A stretch of 64,000 nt of DNA from G963666945 sp963666945 (GTDB lineage Bacteria; Bacteroidota; Bacteroidia; Bacteroidales; Marinifilaceae). Below are positions 8,737 through 17,644 of this stretch, piece by piece. The notes under the pieces were generated by a model. The model had not been told where the DNA came from. It made no database searches and saw only the letters and a program-made list of their open reading frames with translations. Numbering within the stretch: position 1 is the first letter of the stretch; every line of letters begins with the position of its first letter. Position numbers and translations under genes: made by a program. The stretch covers positions 56,818 to 120,817 of the forward strand of contig CAXXRT010000053.1 of the NCBI GenBank assembly GCA_963666945.2, read 5' to 3'.

Positions 8737-10527
8737 ATGGGAAAAATGGTAAATCTTAAAATAGACGGAATAGACATTCAGGTTGAAGAAGGAATAACTA
8801 TTCTGGAAGCTGCCCGGAATCTGAATATTCATATTCCAACATTGTGTTATCACGAAGATTTATGTGTAGCTGGTAATTGTAGGGTTTGTGTAGTAGAAGA
8901 GAAGCATTGTCGGAATTTGGTTGCATCTTGTGCGATGCCTGTTTCAGAGGGTATGGATGTTATTACAAATAGTGTAAAAGTTAGAAATGCACGAAAACAT
9001 ATCATAGAACTTTTATTATCAGAACATAATGAACAATGTACTTCTTGTGTACGAAATGGGAATTGTGAACTGCAGAAACTTGCTGCAGAATTTATCATAG
9101 AAGAACCCAAGTTTATAGATCTTGTTCCTTTTAAGTGCTATACTATCGATCAGTTATCTCCCTCAATTATAAAAGATGATAGTAAATGCATAAGATGTCA
9201 GAGATGTGTAAGAACTTGTTCGGAACTTCAAAATATTAGTGCACTTGGTGTTGCTTACAGGGGGGATAAAACTAAGATTTCTACTTTTTTTGAATTTCCA
9301 ATGCATGAGGTGGTTTGTACTAATTGCGGTCAATGTATAAATAGGTGTCCTACAGCTGCTCTTTCTGAAAAGAATTATATCGAGGAAGTTTTTAATGCTA
9401 TCTACGATTCAGAGAAACATGTTGTTGTTCAGACTGCTCCGGCAGTTAGGGTTGCTCTTGGTGAAGAACTTGGATTTGAACCTGGTGAAAGAGTTACAGG
9501 AAAGATGGTTACTGCTCTTAGAAAATTAGGGTTTGATTCTGTTCTGGATACGGATTTTACAGCAGATCTTACAATAATGGAGGAAGGAACTGAATTATTG
9601 ACTCGCCTAAAAAGATTTATTGTCGATGGAGATAAGGATGTTGCTCTTCCGATGACAACATCTTGTTCTCCAGGATGGATAAAGTTTATTGAGCATAAAT
9701 TTCCAGAATATCTTCCTAATGTTTCTACATGTAAATCACCCCAACAGATGTTTGGAGCTCTTGTAAAAACTTATTATGCACAAAAAAGGGGGATTGATCC
9801 TGCAAATATTATTTCCGTTTCTATTATGCCGTGTACGGCTAAAAAATTTGAGGCAAACAGGCCGGAAATGAGGGATAGTGGCTATAAAGATGTTGATTAT
9901 GTATTGACAACAAGAGAACTTGCCAGAATGATTAAGCAGGCAGGATTAGATTTTATTTCATTAGGTGATAGTAAGTACGATAGTATAATGGGAGAATCTA
10001 CAGGTGCTGCAGTATTGTTTGGAGCAACGGGAGGGGTAATGGAGGCTGCATTGAGAACTGCATATGAAATAGTAACAGGAAGATCCGTACCATTTGAAAA
10101 TTTAAATATCAAACCAGTAAGAGGAATGGAAGGTGTAAAAGAGGCTTCTATAAAAATTGAGGGATGTCTTGAGAACTGGAAGTTTTTGGAGGGAATAGAA
10201 TTGAATGTTGCTATTGTTAATGGTCTTAATAATGCAAATACGGTAATGCAGGAAGTTAAAGACGGTAATGTTGATTATCATTTTATTGAAGTCATGGCCT
10301 GTCCTGGTGGATGTCTGGGAGGAGGAGGACAGCCTGTACCAACAAGCAAGGAAATAAGACAAAAAAGGGCTGAAGCCATATATTCAGAGGATGAGAATAT
10401 GGTTATAAGAAAGTCTCATGAAAATCCGGAGATCATACGTATATATGAAGAATTTTTAGATAAACCATTAGGAGAGAAATCGCATAAATTATTGCATACG
10501 CATTATTGTAAGCGAAACAGGTACTAG
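8737..10527 (+). CDS. hydA: [FeFe]-hydrogenase catalytic subunit HydA
   Basis: 596 residues with the full trimeric-type layout. An N-terminal [2Fe-2S] ferredoxin domain uses Cys 37, 48, 51 and 65. A His-Cys [4Fe-4S] site follows (His97, Cys101, 104, 110), then a two-cluster ferredoxin domain (CIRCQRCVRTC and CTNCGQCINRC). The H-cluster domain has L1 TSCSPGW (about 308), L2 MPCTAKK (about 365) and L3 EVMACPGGCLGGGGQP (about 518), and the small-subunit-like tail follows. All H-cluster motifs are present, so the enzyme should be active once matured. The maturases HydE, HydF and HydG are not in this window. The gene is 17 bases behind hydB in the same operon. Role: reversible proton reduction with electrons from NADH through HydB and HydC. 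Confidence 0.95.
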   Translation: MGKMVNLKIDGIDIQVEEGITILEAARNLNIHIPTLCYHEDLCVAGNCRVCVVEEKHCRNLVASCAMPVSEGMDVITNSVKVRNARKHIIELLLSEHNEQCTSCVRNGNCELQKLAAEFIIEEPKFIDLVPFKCYTIDQLSPSIIKDDSKCIRCQRCVRTCSELQNISALGVAYRGDKTKISTFFEFPMHEVVCTNCGQCINRCPTAALSEKNYIEEVFNAIYDSEKHVVVQTAPAVRVALGEELGFEPGERVTGKMVTALRKLGFDSVLDTDFTADLTIMEEGTELLTRLKRFIVDGDKDVALPMTTSCSPGWIKFIEHKFPEYLPNVSTCKSPQQMFGALVKTYYAQKRGIDPANIISVSIMPCTAKKFEANRPEMRDSGYKDVDYVLTTRELARMIKQAGLDFISLGDSKYDSIMGESTGAAVLFGATGGVMEAALRTAYEIVTGRSVPFENLNIKPVRGMEGVKEASIKIEGCLENWKFLEGIELNVAIVNGLNNANTVMQEVKDGNVDYHFIEVMACPGGCLGGGGQPVPTSKEIRQKRAEAIYSEDENMVIRKSHENPEIIRIYEEFLDKPLGEKSHKLLHTHYCKRNRY

Positions 10528-10552
10528 GGTTAGTGAATATTAAATATCAACC

Positions 10553-10597
10553 AAAGTAGGAAAGGCTACGCTATTAATATGAGTGTAGCCTTACTTT
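10553..10597 (+). terminator. Probable terminator after hydCBA
   Basis: Hairpin with AAAGTA-AAGGCTACGCT on one arm and AGTGTAGCCTT-ACTTT on the other, separated by nine AT-rich bases. It starts 26 bases after the hydA stop. The U-tract is weak, so it may act mainly as an mRNA 3' end stabiliser. Confidence 0.55.
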
Positions 10598-10711
10598 ATA
10601 AATAATGATTATTGATTGCAGAATTAATGACTAAGATCAATTTCATTAATATTAGTTAGTGCATAAAGAATAATTTTTTAGTTCCTTTACAGGTATCTAA
10701 CAATTAAAAAT

Positions 10712-11671
10712 ATGATCGGACTTTATAAAATTGCGATAAGGATTGCAATAGTATATTTTATTTTTAGTTTTTTATATATAACTCTATCAGATAAGATATT
10801 GCTTGCTGTTATGGATGATCCTCATTCTCTTACGGTTTTTCAGACATATAAGGGAGTGGCTTTTGTTTTATTAACCTCACTACTTTTACTCTTGATAATA
10901 AATAGGGAAGTTTCTAAGCAAAAGAAATATGATATAGAGTTACGAAATGCTTTAGAGAAGGTCGAGAGAAGTGATAGATTAAAAACATCTTTTTTAAATA
11001 ATATATCACATGAAATAAGAACCCCAATGAATTGTTTATTAGGATTCTCTGAATTATTAGTTGATAGGGATATTTCTGAAGAAGATCGTTCAGTGTATCT
11101 GAAAATAATGAAAAATAATGGTGATCAGTTATTGAGAATAATTGATGATATCTTGGATATATCTAAAATTGAGGTTGGGATAATTGATTTTAAAAAAATA
11201 GAATTTTCTTTAAATGAGTTATTAGAAGAAATGTTAGTGTTTATTGAAAATCTCCTAGAAAAGAGAGGTAATATTTTGGATGTTAAGGTTGTAAATAATT
11301 CGGAAATAAAAATAGATATTATTTGGGGAGATAAAGAAAGGCTAATTCGAATTTTACAAAATCTTTTAACAAATTCAGTAAAGTTCACACAAGAAGGACA
11401 AATAGAGATAATATACTTTATAAATACTGAGAATTTTTTAGAATTCCATATTAAGGATACAGGTATTGGTATTGGGGAGGATAAAATAGAGCGAATATTT
11501 GAACCATTTGTTCAGGAAGAGGATACAATTTCGCGATATTATGGAGGTACAGGGTTAGGTCTTTCAATATCTAAGGCTTTTGTTGAAATTATGGGAGGTA
11601 AGATTGGGGTTGTTTCCCGAAAAGGTGGTGGATCTGATTTCTTTTTTACAATTCCATATTTATTGGAATAA
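10712..11671 (+). CDS. Membrane-bound sensor histidine kinase
   Basis: 319 residues. The N-terminus has two membrane helices (about 5-25 and 48-68) around a short periplasmic loop. The pattern LSDKILLAVMDDPHSLTVFQ followed by TYKGVAFVLLTSLLLLL also begins many GGDEF and kinase proteins, where it acts as a small sensor module. A coiled-coil linker, HisKA (NNISHEIRTPMN, His about 103) and HATPase_c (NLLTNSVKFT, DTGIGIG, GGTGLGLSIS) follow. No receiver domain is attached and no response regulator gene is adjacent, so its partner is elsewhere. It lies between the hydrogenase operon and a radical SAM gene, all on the same strand, but a hairpin separates it from hydA and it is probably transcribed alone. 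Confidence 0.88.
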   Translation: MIGLYKIAIRIAIVYFIFSFLYITLSDKILLAVMDDPHSLTVFQTYKGVAFVLLTSLLLLLIINREVSKQKKYDIELRNALEKVERSDRLKTSFLNNISHEIRTPMNCLLGFSELLVDRDISEEDRSVYLKIMKNNGDQLLRIIDDILDISKIEVGIIDFKKIEFSLNELLEEMLVFIENLLEKRGNILDVKVVNNSEIKIDIIWGDKERLIRILQNLLTNSVKFTQEGQIEIIYFINTENFLEFHIKDTGIGIGEDKIERIFEPFVQEEDTISRYYGGTGLGLSISKAFVEIMGGKIGVVSRKGGGSDFFFTIPYLLE

Positions 11672-11774
11672 AGTTAAAAATGTTTTTTTCAAAATATTTT
11701 ATTAAGACTAAGTTATGTATATTTGTTAATAGATATTTATAACTTTTAATCAAACTTAACTTAAAATATTGAAT

Positions 11775-12707
11775 ATGTATAAACATCTTTTTGGACCTGT
11801 TCCGTCCAGACGTTTGGGAATATCACTGGGGGTAGATCTTGTTCCCTATAAAGTGTGCTCTTTTGATTGTGTGTATTGTGAGTGTGGGGCAACAACAAAA
11901 CTTACTCTTAGCAGGAAAGAATATGTGTCCTATGAGGATGTTATTTACGAGCTAACTGACTATTTAAATAATAATTCTGCTCCAGATTATATCACATTTT
12001 CTGGTTCAGGGGAACCGACTCTTAATATTGGAATTGGAAAAATAATAAGTTTCATAAAATCAGAATATCCATCTATAAAGGTTGCAGTTTTGACTAATGG
12101 GAGTTTGTTGAATTTCATAGAAGTAAGGCGAGATATTCTTAAAGCTGATGTGGTTTTACCTTCATTGGATAGTGCTTCTTTAGATACATTTAAGAAAATA
12201 AACAGGCCTATTGATGGATTTGATTTGAATGACTACATTAAAGGATTAGTTGATTTTAGAAAAGAGTACAAAGGGGAAATCTGGCTTGAGATTATGATAT
12301 TAAAAGGATATAATGATAATTTAAAAGATCTTAAGCTCCTTTTTGATGCAATAATTAGAATTAATCCTGATATTATACAGCTTAATACACTTGATAGACC
12401 CGGAGCCATTAAGGGACTAAAGGCTGTAAGCTATAATTATTTGCAAAGTATTATAGATATGTGGGGACTTGAAAATGTTGAGATTATTGCATCATCCCTT
12501 GAAAGGCGTAACGTTAAGTCATATAGTGGGGACATTGAAGATTTGATATTAAAGACAATAGCCAGAAGACCCTGTACTATTAACGATCTTGCTGTTATTC
12601 TTGGTATTCATGTGAATGAAGTTAATAAGTATATCTCAACACTTGAGGCTGAGAAAAAGATTACTAGCAGTATTGAAGATAGAGGTGTGTTTTATAGCAT
12701 AAAATAG
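11775..12707 (+). CDS. Radical SAM protein with C-terminal winged helix (COG0731 type)
   Basis: About 310 residues. The start matches the COG0731 group: FGPVPSRRLGISLGVDLVP, then the radical SAM cluster motif CSFDCVYCE (C-x3-C-x2-C), then the SAM-binding FSGSGEPTLN. The last 60 residues (from about 250) form a winged helix-turn-helix (TINDLAVILGIHVNEVNKYI and a closing GVFYSIK wing). The ATG at 11775 is preferred to the TTG at 11769. Relatives are annotated as Fe-S oxidoreductases related to wyosine-forming enzymes, but this lineage is not known to make wyosine, so the substrate is open. The added DNA- or RNA-binding wing suggests a nucleic-acid-linked or regulatory role. Confidence 0.82.
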   Translation: MYKHLFGPVPSRRLGISLGVDLVPYKVCSFDCVYCECGATTKLTLSRKEYVSYEDVIYELTDYLNNNSAPDYITFSGSGEPTLNIGIGKIISFIKSEYPSIKVAVLTNGSLLNFIEVRRDILKADVVLPSLDSASLDTFKKINRPIDGFDLNDYIKGLVDFRKEYKGEIWLEIMILKGYNDNLKDLKLLFDAIIRINPDIIQLNTLDRPGAIKGLKAVSYNYLQSIIDMWGLENVEIIASSLERRNVKSYSGDIEDLILKTIARRPCTINDLAVILGIHVNEVNKYISTLEAEKKITSSIEDRGVFYSIK

Positions 12708-12754
12708 TTTTATCTTATAAAGAAAATAATGTGTTTAATTTAGATAACAATAAT

Positions 12755-14038
12755 ATGAGAATCAGGGTATTTGTTTTTACCGTATTAGTTTTTATTAGTA
12801 TTTGTGTATCAGCACAGACTGAACTTTATAGTAAATTAAAAAATCTTTCTAATGTTGTTTCTCTTAAAAAAATGGAAGTAAAACCATTTAAGGAATACTA
12901 TGAAATTTATTTCAGACAAAACATTGATCATCAGGATTCTTTAAAGGGGCAGTTTAATCAACGAGTCCTTTTAGGTCATATGGGGTATAATAAACCAGTA
13001 GTAGCTGTTTTGGAGGGATATAAGATATGGTCAGCTGGACAGGGTGAGTTAAGTAAAATATTCGATTGTAACCAGTTGATAATTGAGCATAGGTTCTTTA
13101 AAGACTCAAAACCGGAAGGAGAAATTCCTTGGGAAAACTTAAAAATAACCCAGGCAGCAAAAGACCAGCATAAAATTATAAATGAATTAAAAAAGATATA
13201 CGGAGAAAATAAATGGATAAGCACAGGAATAAGTAAAGGAGGACAGACAACTATAATGCATCGATATTTTTATCCAGAAGATGTGGATATAAGTGTTCCT
13301 TATGTTGCTCCTCAAAATTTTGAAAGAGAAGATCCTCGTATTCATAAGTTTTTAAAGACAGTTGGTAGTAAAAAATGTAGGAAAAAGATTTATAAATTCC
13401 AGAAAGAGTGTTTCAGAAATATTGAAGATATGTTGCCTCTAATAAGTAAATATTCCAAAGAAAGGGATTATTCTTTTGATAAGGTTGGAGGAGAAAGAAG
13501 GGCCATAGAATTATGTGTTCTTGAATATCCTTTTGCATTTTGGCAGTGGGGAACTTCCAAATGTGATGATATTCCTAAAAAAGGATCAGGTGTAAAAGTT
13601 TTATTTGATTATTTGGTAAAAGTTTCAGGACCTGATTTTTTTGAAGATAATGGAATAAAAGAGATGCAGCCGTTTTTTTGGGCGGCTTTAACAGAAATGG
13701 GGATGTATAGCTATGAAATAGCACCTTTTAAAAGATTTTTAAAAGATAGTAGGGATATAACATTTGATTTTACTTTACCGGATGGTTTTAAATCTGTTGC
13801 TTTTGATAAATCGTACTTGCTAAAAATAAATGATTGGATAAAAACAGACGCAGAAAAGATGCTATTTATTTATGGCGGTTTAGATACATGGTCTGCTACT
13901 GCAGTCGAATTAGGAAACAATGAGAAATGTAAAAAATATGTTCTTGAATCGGGACATCATGGAACAAGGATAAAGAGTTTTGATGTACATACTCAAGAGG
14001 AAATAATAGCTATTTTAAATTCTTGGCTTGAGGAATAG
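12755..14038 (+). CDS. Secreted S37-family tripeptidyl aminopeptidase
   Basis: About 427 residues. The ATG at 12755 gives a clean signal peptide (hydrophobic FVFTVLVFISICVSA, cleavage before QT), so it is preferred to the GTG at 12731. The mature protein is an alpha/beta hydrolase of the PS-10/S37 peptidase family. The nucleophile Ser is in GISKGGQT (about 156), the Asp in GGLDTWSA (about 375) and the His in SGHHGTR (about 400). Characterised S37 enzymes remove N-terminal tripeptides outside the cell. It would take part in peptide scavenging, consistent with the C1 peptidase and aminopeptidase P genes elsewhere in the window. Stop at 14038, followed by a strong hairpin. Confidence 0.8.
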   Translation: MRIRVFVFTVLVFISICVSAQTELYSKLKNLSNVVSLKKMEVKPFKEYYEIYFRQNIDHQDSLKGQFNQRVLLGHMGYNKPVVAVLEGYKIWSAGQGELSKIFDCNQLIIEHRFFKDSKPEGEIPWENLKITQAAKDQHKIINELKKIYGENKWISTGISKGGQTTIMHRYFYPEDVDISVPYVAPQNFEREDPRIHKFLKTVGSKKCRKKIYKFQKECFRNIEDMLPLISKYSKERDYSFDKVGGERRAIELCVLEYPFAFWQWGTSKCDDIPKKGSGVKVLFDYLVKVSGPDFFEDNGIKEMQPFFWAALTEMGMYSYEIAPFKRFLKDSRDITFDFTLPDGFKSVAFDKSYLLKINDWIKTDAEKMLFIYGGLDTWSATAVELGNNEKCKKYVLESGHHGTRIKSFDVHTQEEIIAILNSWLEE

Positions 14039-14199
14039 GATTATTTAAGAAGAAATTTTATATAGGGGACTATCCAATAAACTGTACAGGTATTTATTAA
14101 AAGGGAATATCCAAAAATCTGTGTAAGTAGGTTTTAAAAGTTTCTATAATTGAACTTTATTTGAATTCCTGTGAGATGCTTCCCGAAAATACCATTAAA

Positions 14200-14230
14200 A
14201 AATAAGCCATCAGTTTCTGATGGCTTATTT
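14200..14230. terminator. Bidirectional terminator
   Basis: Perfect 14-base stem AAATAAGCCATCAG / CTGATGGCTTATTT with a TTT loop, flanked by A-tract and T-tract. It lies between the converging S37 peptidase gene and the DUF5606 gene and can end transcription in both directions. Confidence 0.85.
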
Positions 14231-14248
14231 AAATATTGAAAAACAATA

Positions 14249-14662
14249 TTAGTCTTCAGTATTTTCGGCATTTTCTCCTTCATCAAAGCTTAGAAGATTT
14301 TTGTCGTGGAGTAAATTGTACCATTGAAAAAGTTTTTTCATATCTGATACATAAACCCTGTCTTCATCATATTCGGGAAGGATTTCGCTCATATATTTTT
14401 TAAGTTTTGCTCCTGATTCCTTATGGCTTATTGTCTTTCCTCCATTTTCTTTCTCAGAAATTGCTCTAAACACTTCTCTAAGAGGTTTATCTTCAGAATC
14501 AGTATAAATGGCAATATCTTCAAGAGCAATAATTTTTGAAGATGCATAAGCAGGAAATCTTTTCCCGTCTAATAAAGATTCAACTATAAGAGCGTTGTTT
14601 GAACTGGATATTAATTTGTATAATCCAGGTTTCCCAGCTATAGATAATATTTCTTTTAGCAT
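14249..14662 (-). CDS. DUF5606 domain protein
   Basis: 137 residues from the internal ATG at 14662 (MLKEILSIAGKPGLYKLIS), which is the conserved start of this Bacteroidota family. An upstream in-frame ATG would add twelve unconserved residues. Family hallmarks are ALIVESLLDGKRFPAY, ALEDIAIYT, PLREVF and the C-terminal LPEYDEDRVYVSDMKKLFQW. The protein is soluble with an acidic tail. Its function is unknown; the family is near-universal in the phylum, so a housekeeping role is likely. The gene converges on the S37 peptidase gene. Confidence 0.85.
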   Translation of the reverse strand: MLKEILSIAGKPGLYKLISSSNNALIVESLLDGKRFPAYASSKIIALEDIAIYTDSEDKPLREVFRAISEKENGGKTISHKESGAKLKKYMSEILPEYDEDRVYVSDMKKLFQWYNLLHDKNLLSFDEGENAENTED

Positions 14663-14763
14663 AAATAGATTTTTTTCAAATTTAATTGTTTCGCACAAAA
14701 ATATAATTAGTCATTTTAGCACAAAAAAAAATAATATAAAATTTTTAATAATTTTTGAATTAA

Positions 14764-15491
14764 TTAGCAGAATGCACGTTCTTTCTTGAGTTGTTCATAG
14801 GCTTCGTTTACTTTTTTAAATTTTTCTTCTGCTCCTTTGCGAATATCTTCACCAAGATGTTCTACTTTGTCAGGGTGGTATTCAATGGCTTTTTTCCTGT
14901 ATGCTTTTTTTATTTCTTGTATGGTCGCGTTTTGATCTATTCCCAGAATTTTATAAGATGAGTCTAGATCTTTGTAGAACATGTTTTTTATTGAGGAGAT
15001 ATCTTCTGATGAAATGTCTAGAAAATATGCAATCTCCTGAATCTTAATTACTTCATCTCCTGAAACATATCCATCTGCTTGTGCAATACCGTATAGGAAA
15101 TGCAATAGTTGTATACGAGCATGATAGTTCATATACATTTTTATTTGATCACATATCTGATTTACAGGAATATCTTTTGTTAATAGATCTCTCAACAATA
15201 AAGTGGCATCAGTTGCTGTATCTTGACCGAAATTATTTATTAGGAATTTTTTACGAATTCAAGTTCTGATTTTAAAACTTTTTTATCAGCTTTCATTACA
15301 GCTGCGGCTAGAACCAAAAGAGATGTTATGAAATCATTTCTTCTATTATACCCGGACTCATTTCTTGTTTGTGAGGTGTTTTCAGATGCTTTGTCAAAAG
15401 TGGCACCTACTGCCAATCCAATTAAAGCTCCTATGGGGCCGATAAATGCCCATCCAATACCTGCTCCTATCCATTTTCCGTACTTTCCCAT
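14764..15491 (-). pseudogene. TerB/DnaJ (DjlA-like) co-chaperone, one frameshift
   Basis: Two overlapping frames together encode one protein: a glycine-rich N-terminal hydrophobic segment (GKYGKWIGAGIGWAFIGPIG), a TerB-like helical domain (SLLVLAAAVMKADKKVLKSE, continuing in the other frame with IAQADGYVSGDEVI), and a C-terminal J domain with the HPD motif in AIEYHPDKVEH. The break lies at about 15247-15252, in a run of six A on the coding strand. Adding one A joins the frames as VKKFLINNFGQD, the usual sequence of the family. The length is one base short of a multiple of three, in agreement. This is probably a sequencing error and the gene is probably intact. The start is taken at MGKYGK. 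Role: DnaK co-chaperone at the membrane. Confidence 0.75.
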
Positions 15492-15548
15492 ATCAATTGT
15501 TTTTTGCAAAATTATAATAATTTATGGATTTTATTAATTTTGTATATT

Positions 15549-17534
15549 ATGAAGAAAATATTTTTAGCGAAAATAAGTATTGTACTTCTGTTTTGTACAA
15601 TTAATTTGGTAGGTTATTCTCAATGGGATACAAAAAATATGTTGCAAATTGGGAAAAGTGCAATTTATTTTGATGACTATGTTTCTGCAATAGAAAATTT
15701 TAATAGTATTATTAGAATTAAATCAGATCTTGCTGAACCATATTTTTTTAGAGGTTTAGCTAAATTGAATTTAGATGATTACTCAGGTGCTTTTAATGAT
15801 TTTTCTAAAGCTATAGAAATTAATCCTAATTATGCTCATGCTTTTATATACAGAGGAGTGGCTCTTAGTAGATTAAAGGATTATAAAAATGCTGTCAATG
15901 ATTACAATAAAGCAAGGGAGTTGTTACCAAATGAAGCAGTTATATATTTTAATAGTGGAATTACAAAGGCAGAACTAAGCGAGTTCCAGGCTGCAGAGAA
16001 AGATTATGCCAAAGCCATATTTTTAGATCCCAAAATGACTGAGGCATATCTCAATAGGGCTATTGTCAGGGAAAGAATGGATAATTTTGAAGGTGCAATG
16101 ATAGACTGTAATGATGCAATAAGACTTAATATGTTCTCTGATGATGCCTATGGTCTGAGAGGATTTTTAAAATTTAATAATAAAGATTATAAAGGAGCCA
16201 TAGAGGATTATAATCGTGCAAATAAAGTAAATCCAAAGAATATAAGGGTTTTAATGGGCAGAGCACTTGCTAAATATTATTTGAAAGATTTAAGAGGTAC
16301 TTTAAAGGATTATAATAAGGTTGTTCAGATTGATTCAAATTATGCATATGCATATTACAATAGATCTTTACTTAAATCCGAGATAGGTGATATTAATTCT
16401 GCTATAAAAGATCTTGATAAAGTATTGGAAATGAATCCTGATAATATTCTTATATATTTCAATAGGGGATATCTGAAACAAGATCTGGGGGATTATGTTG
16501 GAGCTATCGAAGATTATTCAGCAGCAATAAATCTATATAAAGATTTTGCAAAAGCTTATTTAGCCAGAGCTTCTGCCAAAAGATTCATCTCTGATATTGA
16601 GGGAGCTATGGAAGATCATAAGCAAGCAATTCTTATTGTAGATAAATATAAAAAGATGAAGTCAGGTGATAAGAATGCCCTTGTTGATACAACTGAGAAT
16701 TTTACAAGCATGATTGATATTAATAACCGTAGGGATGAAGTTAAGAATATTGTGAAGGGACGTATTCAGGATAAGAATGTAATAATAAGATTGGAGAAAT
16801 ATTTTAAATTCGATTACCTCAGTATGGATTCTCTTAGAGCTGGAAAAGTACAATATTATAATGATTATATAATGAATTTTAATCAAAAGTATAATTATCA
16901 GCCTGCAATTACTATTACTAATAAAGATGCTAATTTAAGTTCTGAGCAGATAGAAGAAAATATTTATATGTATACACAGAAATTGAAAGAGGAGGGAAAT
17001 GTGGATATATTCTTTTGTAGAGCATTATTTTATTTAATTGATAAGAATTATAATCTTGCAATACATGATTTGGATACAATTCTTGAATTAGATGCCACCA
17101 ATGTTATGGCTAGACTAAATAGGGGTGTAGCTAAGGCTCAAATGCTAGATTATATTTATTCTATTGAAAAAAAGACTCCTAAGAAAATTTCAGTGAAAAT
17201 ACCAGGAAAGAAAACTAAAACCATGGAAGAAATAGTTGATTATAGTGAGGCTATTGAAGATTTTTCTAAGTGTATTGAGTTAGATAAAAATATTGTGTTT
17301 GCCTGGTTTAATAGGGGTATCTTGAGAGCCAAGTCTAAGGATATTGAGAATTCAATTTCTGATTTTACCGAGGCTATAAGACTTGAGCCAGCTTTTGCTC
17401 AAGCTTATTTTAATAGAGGTTTGTTATATATATTCATTGATAAACCTGAAAAAGCTGCATTGGATCTTAGTAAGGCAGGAGAACTCGGATTAATTGATGC
17501 ATACAATATAATTAAAAGATATTGTAATAAGTAA
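15549..17534 (+). CDS. Secreted tetratricopeptide-repeat protein
   Basis: 661 residues starting at the ATG at 15549, which gives a signal peptide (FLAKISIVLLFCTINLVGYS). Almost the whole mature protein is TPR units with the typical NPNYAHAFIYRGVALSRLKD-like pattern, at least ten in two blocks (about 20-370 and 500-650), joined by a less regular linker that contains a basic PKKISVKIPGKKTK stretch. It ends LGLIDAYNIIKRYCNK, closely like the end of the TPR lipoprotein encoded near 54.4 kb, so the two are paralogues. It is probably periplasmic and serves as a protein-interaction scaffold; the partner is unknown. Confidence 0.8.
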   Translation: MKKIFLAKISIVLLFCTINLVGYSQWDTKNMLQIGKSAIYFDDYVSAIENFNSIIRIKSDLAEPYFFRGLAKLNLDDYSGAFNDFSKAIEINPNYAHAFIYRGVALSRLKDYKNAVNDYNKARELLPNEAVIYFNSGITKAELSEFQAAEKDYAKAIFLDPKMTEAYLNRAIVRERMDNFEGAMIDCNDAIRLNMFSDDAYGLRGFLKFNNKDYKGAIEDYNRANKVNPKNIRVLMGRALAKYYLKDLRGTLKDYNKVVQIDSNYAYAYYNRSLLKSEIGDINSAIKDLDKVLEMNPDNILIYFNRGYLKQDLGDYVGAIEDYSAAINLYKDFAKAYLARASAKRFISDIEGAMEDHKQAILIVDKYKKMKSGDKNALVDTTENFTSMIDINNRRDEVKNIVKGRIQDKNVIIRLEKYFKFDYLSMDSLRAGKVQYYNDYIMNFNQKYNYQPAITITNKDANLSSEQIEENIYMYTQKLKEEGNVDIFFCRALFYLIDKNYNLAIHDLDTILELDATNVMARLNRGVAKAQMLDYIYSIEKKTPKKISVKIPGKKTKTMEEIVDYSEAIEDFSKCIELDKNIVFAWFNRGILRAKSKDIENSISDFTEAIRLEPAFAQAYFNRGLLYIFIDKPEKAALDLSKAGELGLIDAYNIIKRYCNK

Positions 17535-17644
17535 TTAGAGATTAAGTTATATGTTTTTGCTTATTGCAATAATAGGCATTAAAACTGCAATTTTTATAAT
17601 ATAATGCTAAGCTCTATATAAAAATTGAAAATAAATTTAGCCTG

